Source of the DNA: Lachnotalea sp. AF33-28
GTDB taxonomy: Bacteria > Bacillota > Clostridia > Lachnospirales > Lachnospiraceae
Reading direction: 5' to 3'
Length of the DNA stretch: 64,000 bases
Assembly: GCF_003477885.1 (NCBI RefSeq)
Contig: NZ_QUEE01000002.1
Coordinates: 1 to 64,000, forward strand
Both the position numbers and the translations under genes were made by a program. Below, in pieces: positions 57,589 to 64,000 of this stretch; position 1 is the first letter of the stretch, and each line of letters opens with the position of its first letter. Below the pieces are notes generated by a model. The model did no database searches, was not told where the DNA came from, and worked only from the letters and a program-made list of their open reading frames with translations.

Positions 57589-58992
57589 ATGTATGAATTG
57601 GCGATACCTATAAAAGAAGACAGCCGGATTCCCCTCTATGAGCAGATCTATGAATACATAAAACGAGAGATCAAAGAAAAACGGATACCTGCCGGCGACC
57701 GCCTGCCGTCCACAAGGGCATTGGCATCGCAGCTGGGCATAAGCAGGAGCACCGCGCAGCTGGCGTATGAGCAGCTTTTGTCCGAAGGTTATATGGAATC
57801 CCGGCCCTGCAAAGGATATTATGCAGCATCGCTGGAAGGCCTGGTGGAACTGCTGCCTGTTACAGAGCAAAGACAAAAACCGGCCGGAAATAAAGAAAAG
57901 CATTACCGGTATGACTTTTCCTACAGAGGCATCGACTGGGACAAATTTCCTTTTGGCATCTGGAGAAAATTAAACAGAGAGATCCTCGTGAATGACAATA
58001 AGGATCTGTTTGCAACCGGTGATCCAAAAGGAGAAGAAGAGTTCAGGCGTGCCATCAGCAGCTATCTGCACGCGGCCAGAGGGGTAAACTGCCTGTCGGA
58101 GCAAATTCTGGTGGGGGCCGGAAGCGAATATCTGCTGATGCTGTTAAGCCGTATACTGGGCTCGGACAAGTGTGTTGCGATGGAAAATCCGACATACCGC
58201 CAGGCATTTAAGGTGTTATGCAGCTTGGGCCATCCGGTGGTGCCGGTGGAGATGGATAAGAGCGGGCTGTCCGTAGACCGGCTGGAAAAAAGCGGCGCAG
58301 ATATCGCCTATGTGATGCCGAGCCATCAGTATCCCACCGGTATCGTCATGCCGATCAAGAGGCGGATGGAGCTGCTGGCCTGGGCGGCGGCCCGTGAAGG
58401 GCGGTATGTGATTGAAGATGATTACGACAGTGAGTTCCGCTACAGGGGAAAGCCAATTCCTTCCCTTCAGGGATCCGATCCGTCAGATCATGTCATATAT
58501 ATAGGGACCTTTTCGCGTTCCATCGCGCCCGCAATCCGTATCAGCTATATGGTGCTGCCCAAAAACCTTCTGAATATTTATGAGAGGGATTTTGGCTTCT
58601 TTTCATCCACCGTGTCCAGGATCGATCAGAAACTGCTGGGACGTTTCCTGGCGGAAGGCGGCTTTGAACGGCATTTAAACCGGATGAGAAGTATATATAA
58701 AAACAAGCACGATGCGCTGCTGGAAGCGCTGGAGGCATTGGAAGATGAATTCTGGATCAGCGGAGAGCACGCGGGTGTGCATGTGCTTCTAAGATCCAAA
58801 AGGGGTGTGCCGGAATCGCAGCTGATCGCATCGGCTGCAGAACGCGGCGTCAAGGTGTACGGCCTGTCAGATCTCTTTATCGGAGAACCTCTGGGGGCCT
58901 ATGCGTCTACGGTGATGCTTGGATATGTGAATCTGCAGTCGGAGCAGATTTATGCCGGTGTGGAGGAGCTGAAAAAAGCCTGGTGCCGGTAA
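57589..58992 (+). CDS. MocR-type regulator (GntR domain fused to aminotransferase fold)
   Basis: 467 residues. A GntR winged helix (15-75: PLYEQIYEYIKREIKEKRIPAGDRLPS) is joined by a linker to a fold-type I aminotransferase domain (YVMPSHQYPTG, VIEDDYDSEFRYRG). The expected PLP lysine in GTFSK is Arg310 here (GTFSRSIAPAIRISY). MocR proteins usually sense PLP or an amino-acid adduct; without the Lys this one could not form the usual Schiff base. No target gene is evident nearby. The SD before ATG 57589 is weak. Confidence 0.85.
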   Translation: MYELAIPIKEDSRIPLYEQIYEYIKREIKEKRIPAGDRLPSTRALASQLGISRSTAQLAYEQLLSEGYMESRPCKGYYAASLEGLVELLPVTEQRQKPAGNKEKHYRYDFSYRGIDWDKFPFGIWRKLNREILVNDNKDLFATGDPKGEEEFRRAISSYLHAARGVNCLSEQILVGAGSEYLLMLLSRILGSDKCVAMENPTYRQAFKVLCSLGHPVVPVEMDKSGLSVDRLEKSGADIAYVMPSHQYPTGIVMPIKRRMELLAWAAAREGRYVIEDDYDSEFRYRGKPIPSLQGSDPSDHVIYIGTFSRSIAPAIRISYMVLPKNLLNIYERDFGFFSSTVSRIDQKLLGRFLAEGGFERHLNRMRSIYKNKHDALLEALEALEDEFWISGEHAGVHVLLRSKRGVPESQLIASAAERGVKVYGLSDLFIGEPLGAYASTVMLGYVNLQSEQIYAGVEELKKAWCR

Positions 58993-59055
58993 ATGCCGTT
59001 TGCGCGGCCCGCCGCAGGAGGAGAAAATCGGAAATGAGAATATGGAGGCAGACAG

Positions 59056-59781
59056 ATGGAATTTGGAAAAGAAAAGATATATACGATCCCTGTAAACGAT
59101 GCGTTTCAGGAGGATTCGGAATGCCCCTTCTGCGCCATGGAGCGCAAGCTGGAGGAAGATGCGATCGCATTTACGCTGGGGCCAAGCTATATGGAAGACG
59201 ATGTGAGGGCTATGACGGATGAGGCAGGATTCTGCAAGCCCCATATGCGCATGCTTCTGGCACAGGAAAACAAGTTGGGGCTGGCGCTGATGCTGTCCAC
59301 ACATTTAAAAAAGACCAACAAGGATATTAAGGCGCTGCAGAAACATTCTCCTAAGGCATCCGGCCTGTTTAAAAAAAATGAGGAATCCCCGTTGGAGGCC
59401 TATCTGGATAAGGTGGGAAATTCCTGCTTTATCTGCCGCCGGATCGAAGGGTTTCTGGAGAAGTTTTTTGATACGGTATTTTACATGTGGAAGAGTGATC
59501 CCGTATTCAGAGATAATTTCAAGAACTGCAAGGGATTCTGCATGGAGCATTATAGCCGTCTGTTAAAGACGGCGGATAAAAGACTTAGGGGCAAGGAGCT
59601 GGAAGAGTTCTGCCAGCTGGCCGGAGAACTCTACATCAGAAATATGGAACGTGTGGAGGAGGATGTCAACTGGTTTATCAATAAATTTGATTACCGCTAT
59701 AAAGATGAACCATGGAAAAATGCCAAGGACGCCATACCGAGAGCGGTAACAAAGGTAAACAGCATCCTCGATAAGCAGTAG
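59056..59781 (+). CDS. DUF6062-like cysteine-rich protein
   Basis: 241 residues. Cys pairs ECPFCAME (near 23), GFCKPHMRML, NSCFICRRIE and GFCMEHYSRL form two repeated CxxC...CxxH units, so a metal site is likely. It resembles clostridial DUF6062 proteins of unknown function. GGAGGCAGAC precedes the ATG. It follows the MocR gene by 63 bp and precedes a strong terminator. Confidence 0.65.
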   Translation: MEFGKEKIYTIPVNDAFQEDSECPFCAMERKLEEDAIAFTLGPSYMEDDVRAMTDEAGFCKPHMRMLLAQENKLGLALMLSTHLKKTNKDIKALQKHSPKASGLFKKNEESPLEAYLDKVGNSCFICRRIEGFLEKFFDTVFYMWKSDPVFRDNFKNCKGFCMEHYSRLLKTADKRLRGKELEEFCQLAGELYIRNMERVEEDVNWFINKFDYRYKDEPWKNAKDAIPRAVTKVNSILDKQ

Positions 59782-59799
59782 TGCTCGGTAAAAAAAGAT

Positions 59800-59843
59800 G
59801 CCGCAGCTTATGCCGGCGATTCGGCATAAGCTGCGGCTCGTTT
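59800..59843. terminator. Bidirectional terminator
   Basis: Perfect 16-bp stem (59800-59815 with 59822-59837), A6 before and T5 after, between converging genes. Confidence 0.9.
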
Positions 59844-60212
59844 TTACAGCTCTTTTATACTGTCGGCTAAATCTTCCACGGTATCCTTGGCTTTTTCAGC
59901 AAGATCCTCTGCTTTTTCACCGGCTGCTTCTGCAGCATTTTCTGCTTTTTCTGCCACGGTATGTGCGGCATCCTCAGCTTTTTTTGCTGCGGTATCAGCG
60001 AGATCCTCTGCTTTCTTCGCAGCCTTGCTGGCGCCGTCTTTTACAGCTTCCTTCGCATCATCCGCGAAATCCTCAAAATCGTCTTCGAAATCATCGAAAT
60101 CATCGTTCATCTCTTCTTTAAAACGTTTGGATTTTAAAAAGTATGTGATACCTGCCGTTGCAGCGGCAGCGCCGGCGATAAATGCTACCAGTTTGCCCAT
60201 TTTTTTTGCCAT
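59844..60212 (-). CDS. YtxH-like membrane-anchored repeat protein
   Basis: 122 residues. MAKKMGKLVAFIAGAAAATAGITYFLKSK is a single membrane anchor. An acidic stretch follows (DDFDDFEDDFEDF), then Ala/Lys/Glu heptad-like repeats (KAEDLADTAAKKAEDAAH), as in YtxH or LEA-like stress proteins. ATG 60212 has GGAAGGAG upstream, and a minus-strand promoter TTACAA (60288-60283) / TACTAT (60265-60260) with 17-nt spacer is present. Confidence 0.7.
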   Translation of the reverse strand: MAKKMGKLVAFIAGAAAATAGITYFLKSKRFKEEMNDDFDDFEDDFEDFADDAKEAVKDGASKAAKKAEDLADTAAKKAEDAAHTVAEKAENAAEAAGEKAEDLAEKAKDTVEDLADSIKEL

Positions 60213-60413
60213 GTTATTATCTCCTTCCACCATTGGTCTGTTGGTTATGGTTTCTCTCTATAGTATTTTACTCTTTTGTCTATTGTAATACGCACATATA
60301 AAAAAGAAAAGGCCTAGAATATTAAATTTTTCATAACTATTCATAGATTATTTGGGTATTCTATGATAAAGTCTAATGGAAAACGGATATTGTATCAAGG
60401 AGCATGGAATGTT

Positions 60414-61211
60414 ATGGATAAAAAAATAGTTTTTTTTGATATTGACGGAACGCTGTACGATCTTGCTAACGGAATACCGGTGCCGGAGAGCACCAGGGCC
60501 GCGATTTCCGGCATGCAGAAAAACGGTCATCTGGCGGTGCTGTGTACCGGAAGAACTATTTCGGAGCTTGAGCCCGAGCTGTGTGAGATCCGATTTGACG
60601 GCATCATATCCGGCTGCGGAACCTATATAGAATACAGAGAAAAAGAGCTGTTTTATGAAACCGTGGACAATGAGATATTCCGCCGGGTGGTGGAGAGTTC
60701 GAGAGCACATCATGCGCTGCCTTTTCTGGAAGGGCGCTATCACGTGTATTTTGATCCGGCCGGAGAGGACGCGGAGGCGCGTCAGATCAGCCGGGATTAT
60801 GAAACACTTGTGGCTGAGCGCGTGCGGCCGATCAGGGGGCAGGAGTGGGAGGCCAGCAAGGTGACGATACAGCTTCGGAAGGGCCGAATGGGGGAAAAGG
60901 AACAGCTGATGAGGGAGATTGCGGCCGATCTGGACGTGATTGATCACGGACATGCGCTGGAGTGCGTGCCAAGAGGATTCTCCAAGGCTTCCGGCATAGC
61001 GTTTCTGATTGAACAGCTGGGCATTAAACGTGAGAATACATACGCCTTTGGCGACAGTGCCAACGATAAAGAGATGCTGGCATTTGTGGAATATGGGATT
61101 GCGATGGGCAACAGTTCGGAGGAAATTCTTTCGATCAGCAGGTACCGCACGGACTGCCTCACAGAGGATGGCATTTACAATGCCTGCCGAAGATTTGGTC
61201 TGATCGGATGA
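60414..61211 (+). CDS. HAD-superfamily Cof-type phosphatase
   Basis: 265 residues. Motif I FFDIDGTLYD holds the nucleophile Asp, motif II CTGRT, and motif IV FGDSANDKEML. The cap type and C-terminal GFSKASGIAFLIEQLG place it in the Cof group, which dephosphorylates sugar phosphates or flavin-type substrates. ATG 60414 has AAGGAG 11 nt upstream. Confidence 0.88.
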   Translation: MDKKIVFFDIDGTLYDLANGIPVPESTRAAISGMQKNGHLAVLCTGRTISELEPELCEIRFDGIISGCGTYIEYREKELFYETVDNEIFRRVVESSRAHHALPFLEGRYHVYFDPAGEDAEARQISRDYETLVAERVRPIRGQEWEASKVTIQLRKGRMGEKEQLMREIAADLDVIDHGHALECVPRGFSKASGIAFLIEQLGIKRENTYAFGDSANDKEMLAFVEYGIAMGNSSEEILSISRYRTDCLTEDGIYNACRRFGLIG

Positions 61212-61317
61212 ACAGAGCATTTACTCAAATAATAGGAAAAAACAAGGTAAAAACAAAAAAAGAGAGAAATATTGAAAAAAGTGCACAAAATCGGGTAAAA
61301 TAGAGAAAATAAGAGCG

Positions 61318-61384
61318 TTGCAATTCGCCGGCAATTTTACTAATATATAACCAGTCGTTAGCACTCAACCATTATGAGTGCTAA
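61318..61384 (+). promoter_or_regulatory. groESL promoter and CIRCE operator
   Basis: TTGCAA (61318-61323) and TAATAT (61341-61346), 17-nt spacer. The CIRCE element TTAGCACTC-N9-GAGTGCTAA (61358-61384) is perfect and lies at the start of the transcript. HrcA repression is expected from family knowledge. A second possible promoter, TTGAAA/TAAAAT, lies at 61272-61301. Confidence 0.95.
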
Positions 61385-61408
61385 TAATTGCAGAAGGAGG
61401 AATCTTAA

Positions 61409-61696
61409 ATGAAATTAGTACCGTTGGGTGACAAAGTTATCTTAAAGCAGGTTGAAGCAGAAGTAACAACAAAGTCCGGACTGGTATTGACCGGAGCATC
61501 AAAAGAAAAACCGCAGCAGGCGGAAGTAATCGCAGTGGGACCTGGTGGAATGGTAGACGGAAAAGAAGTTACCATGATGGTAAAACCGGGAGATGTAGTT
61601 ATTTATTCCAAATATGCAGGAACAGAAGTAAAGCTTGAGGATGAGGAATACATCGTAGTTAAGCAGAATGATATCGTAGCAATCGTTGAGAAATAA
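61409..61696 (+). CDS. groES: Co-chaperonin GroES
   Basis: 95 residues. LVPLGDKVILKQVEAE, a mobile loop (TKSGLVLTGASKEKPQ) and VIYSKYAGTEVKLEDEEY are typical. It caps the GroEL ring. AAGGAGG precedes the ATG. First gene of the CIRCE operon. Confidence 0.97.
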   Translation: MKLVPLGDKVILKQVEAEVTTKSGLVLTGASKEKPQQAEVIAVGPGGMVDGKEVTMMVKPGDVVIYSKYAGTEVKLEDEEYIVVKQNDIVAIVEK

Positions 61697-61745
61697 TTAT
61701 AGCGCTTATAGCTCATTAATTCACATAATCAGGAGGTAATTGAAC

Positions 61746-63365
61746 ATGGCAAAAGAGATTAAATACGGTGCAGAAGCCAGAGCGGCTCTGGAATCCGGCG
61801 TTAATCAGCTGGCGGATACAGTCAGTGTAACCTTAGGACCGAAGGGAAGAAATGTAGTACTGGATAAATCTTTTGGAACACCGTTAATCACCAATGACGG
61901 AGTTACGATCGCAAAGGAGATCGAGCTGGCGGATCCGTTTGAAAATATGGGCGCACAGCTGGTGAAGGAAGTTGCTTCCAAGACCAACGATGTGGCTGGT
62001 GACGGTACAACAACAGCGACTGTACTGGCACAGGCGATGATTAATGAAGGTATGAAGAACCTGGCAGCAGGAGCGAACCCGATCATCTTAAGAAAAGGCA
62101 TGAAGAAAGCGACGGATGTAGCGGTAGAAGCTATTGCTAAGATGTCCAAGCCGGTTACAGGCAAGGATCAGATCGCAAGAGTTGCCGCAATCTCCGCCGG
62201 CGATGACAGCGTGGGAGAGATCGTATCCGACGCTATGGAGAAAGTTTCCAAGGACGGCGTTATCACCATTGAAGAATCCAAGAGCATGTTAACAGAGCTG
62301 GATCTGGTGGAAGGTATGCAGTTTGACCGCGGATATGTTTCCGCTTATATGTGCACGGATATGGAGAAGATGGAAGCAAATCTGGATGATCCGTATATTC
62401 TGATCACAGATAAGAAGATCAGCAACATCCAGGATATCCTTCCCGTGCTGGAAGAGATCGTAAAGAGCGGTTCCAGACTGCTGATCATCGCAGAGGATAT
62501 TGAAGGCGAAGCTCTGACCACCCTGATTGTTAATAAATTAAGAGGAACCTGTAATGTTGTTGGTGTTAAGGCTCCCGGCTATGGCGACAGAAGAAAAGAA
62601 ATGCTGAAGGATATCGCGATTCTGACAGGCGGTACAGTGATTTCCGATGAACTGGGCTATGAGCTGAAAGAAACTACAATGGATATGCTGGGCCGTGCAA
62701 AATCTGTAAAGGTTCAGAAGGAGAACACTGTGATCGTGGACGGCTGTGGCGAATCTGCTGAAATCCAGTCCAGGATCGGCCAGATCAAGGCTCAGATCGA
62801 AGAGACCACTTCTGATTTCGACAGAGAGAAACTGCAGGAAAGACTGGCGAAGTTATCCGGCGGCGTAGCAGTGATCCGCGTGGGCGCTGCTACCGAGACA
62901 GAGATGAAGGAGCAGAAACTGCGTATGGAAGACGCTCTGGCAGCTACAAAAGCGGCTGTGGAAGAGGGCGTGATCGCAGGCGGCGGATCCGCTTATATCC
63001 ATGCTACCAAGGAGATGGTTGAACTGGTGAACTCCCTGGAAGGCGATGAGAAGATCGGTGCTAAGATCGTTCTGAAGGCTCTGGAGGCTCCTTTAAACCA
63101 GATCGCCGCCAATGCCGGACTGGAAGGCGCTGTAATCATCAATAAGGTGAGAGAGTCCGAAGTGGGCGTGGGCTTCGATGCACTGAAGGAAGAGTATGTG
63201 GATATGCTGACAGCCGGCATCCTGGATCCTGCAAAGGTTACCAGAAGCGCTCTGCAGAACGCAACCAGCGTTGCTTCCACACTTCTGACCACAGAGTCTG
63301 TAGTGGCAAACATCAAAGAGCCCGAACCGGCTATGCCTGCAAACCCTGGAATGGGAATGATGTAA
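61746..63365 (+). CDS. groEL: Chaperonin GroEL
   Basis: 539 residues. KEIKYGAEARAALESGVNQLADTVSVTLGPKGRNVVLDK, the ATP site GDGTTTATVLAQ and the flexible Gly/Met-rich tail NPGMGMM. ATG 61746 has GGAGGTAATTG upstream; a TTG two codons earlier is not needed. Codon use is more biased than in its neighbours, as usual for this highly expressed gene. Confidence 0.97.
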   Translation: MAKEIKYGAEARAALESGVNQLADTVSVTLGPKGRNVVLDKSFGTPLITNDGVTIAKEIELADPFENMGAQLVKEVASKTNDVAGDGTTTATVLAQAMINEGMKNLAAGANPIILRKGMKKATDVAVEAIAKMSKPVTGKDQIARVAAISAGDDSVGEIVSDAMEKVSKDGVITIEESKSMLTELDLVEGMQFDRGYVSAYMCTDMEKMEANLDDPYILITDKKISNIQDILPVLEEIVKSGSRLLIIAEDIEGEALTTLIVNKLRGTCNVVGVKAPGYGDRRKEMLKDIAILTGGTVISDELGYELKETTMDMLGRAKSVKVQKENTVIVDGCGESAEIQSRIGQIKAQIEETTSDFDREKLQERLAKLSGGVAVIRVGAATETEMKEQKLRMEDALAATKAAVEEGVIAGGGSAYIHATKEMVELVNSLEGDEKIGAKIVLKALEAPLNQIAANAGLEGAVIINKVRESEVGVGFDALKEEYVDMLTAGILDPAKVTRSALQNATSVASTLLTTESVVANIKEPEPAMPANPGMGMM

Positions 63366-63390
63366 TCAGATTTATATATGGATTTATTGG

Positions 63391-63419
63391 GGAGCGGATT
63401 TTATCCGCTCCTTTTTTTT
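63391..63419 (+). terminator. groEL terminator
   Basis: GGAGCGGAT (63391-63399), loop TTT, ATCCGCTCC (63403-63411), T8. Confidence 0.92.
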
Positions 63420-63537
63420 CAATAGGGCGCGCCCTATTGAAAAAAACGCTCCGCTTAGGATCGCACTGCGGCGGGAAGGTATACTGTCGCCAGGGCGACC
63501 CGCCGCAGGCGGAGAATCCCGCCAGCGGGATTCTTTC
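63414..63537. repeat. Cluster of nested palindromes after groEL
   Basis: A perfect palindrome CAATAGGGCG/CGCCCTATTG (63420-63439) extended by T6/A6, then GCGGCGGG/CCCGCCGC enclosing GTCGCC/GGCGAC, then GAATCCCGC-CAG-GCGGGATTC-like. Part of the first palindrome recurs after the MATE terminator (21177). Unclassified. Confidence 0.6.
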
Positions 63538-63650
63538 TTGTGATTATTTTTTGTAACTCAAGGTTTTGCAACTTAATAAAACTTTTAGTGGAAAATAGCC
63601 GTAATATCTTATATAATGGGAATTAATAACGAATTCTGAGGAGGATTATG

Positions 63651-64000
63651 ATGAACGAGCAGTATTGTGAATGTATGGTTAAGAGAAAGGTGCCGGGATA
63701 TTCCTATGTGGTAGTCCCCATTATGATCACTGTATGTGTTCTGCTATGGTTTATGGCGATTATCGGCAATTTTATCCTGATGCTGGTTGCGCTTGCTGCT
63801 TCTGCGGGCGTGTATTTCTATTACAGGAGCACCAGGGTGGAGTATGAGTATGTGTATGTGGGCGGAGACCTGTCCTTTGACCGTATTCAGGCTCAATCCA
63901 GAAGAAAGCGTATGTGCACCTTTGATATGGATCATACAGAGATTGTGGCGCCGCTTACGAGCCATGCGATGGATTCCTTCCAGAACAAGCAGATGACGGT
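63651..64000 (+). CDS. Membrane protein, DUF6106-like (partial, runs off the window)
   Basis: The visible 116 residues start MNEQYCECMVKRKVPGYSY. Two membrane segments follow (about 20-57, with VVVPIMITVCVLLWFMA and LMLVALAASAGVYFYY). Then EYEYVYVGGDLSFDRIQAQSRRKRMCTFDMDHTEIVAPLTSH matches the clostridial DUF6106 pattern. GGAGG lies 6 nt before ATG 63651. The stop codon is beyond 64000. Function unknown. Confidence 0.65.
   Translation, partial: MNEQYCECMVKRKVPGYSYVVVPIMITVCVLLWFMAIIGNFILMLVALAASAGVYFYYRSTRVEYEYVYVGGDLSFDRIQAQSRRKRMCTFDMDHTEIVAPLTSHAMDSFQNKQMT

Overview
The window looks like chromosome from a spore-lineage anaerobic Firmicute, most probably Lachnospiraceae (Clostridia). The basis is gene order (ylxM-ffh-rpsP-khpA-rimM-trmD-rplS-lepB-rbgA-rnhB-yraN-pgeF, then an mraZ-to-ftsZ division cluster without ftsA), sporulation genes (sigE, a damaged spoIIGA, a Spo0E-like gene, SpoVD- and SpoVE-type proteins), a CIRCE-controlled groESL operon, GlnRS beside GltX, and several small families typical of that group. 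The genus cannot be fixed from sequence alone.

Layout: 0-1 kb holds a transposase-nuclease remnant and a mobile palindrome. 1-5.5 kb holds a short Sir2-like gene, hisH-hisF, ung, uppP and a discoidin-type protein. 5.6-14.5 kb is the SRP/ribosome-maturation/signal-peptidase run. 14.6-18.7 kb holds prs, topB and rhaM. 18.7-25.4 kb is a mixed region: membrane proteins, a MATE exporter, a GntR-ABC operon, an M20 peptidase and an acetyltransferase. 25.5-31.8 kb holds sulfur assimilation (metY-cysK-Rrf2), gltX and a UvrD-type helicase. 31.8-36.1 kb holds copper homeostasis (copA, csoR, copZ) among mobile palindromes. 36.2-51.9 kb holds ychF, lgt, a Spo0E-like gene and the division/cell-wall cluster. 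52-55.5 kb is a rearranged patch with tRNA-Thr, acetyltransferase debris, an orphan AbiEi-type protein and inverted spoIIGA-sigE. 55.8-64 kb holds glnS, a MocR regulator, small proteins, a HAD phosphatase, groESL and a partial membrane protein.

The most unusual content is non-coding. (1) A family of about 208-bp, almost fully palindromic elements with GTTAC...GTAAC termini. Two complete copies are flanked by perfect 8-bp direct repeats, and a 49-bp element with the same terminal pentamers has a 7/8 flanking match. This is the signature of a non-autonomous transposon (MITE). Stem sequences differ between copies but stay paired, so the fold appears conserved. Two half-copies in inverted orientation bracket copA. 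(2) A separate family of two tandem hairpins sits directly before the Shine-Dalgarno of at least four unrelated genes (hisF, rbgA, rhaM, the helicase). (3) Other regulatory or decay signals: a gltX leader whose promoter -10 and SD are complementary, a 14-codon leader peptide coupled to topB, a single-base frameshift in spoIIGA, and a four-repeat MraZ operator.

All calls come from reading the sequence. No database search was run, and family names rest on remembered motifs.
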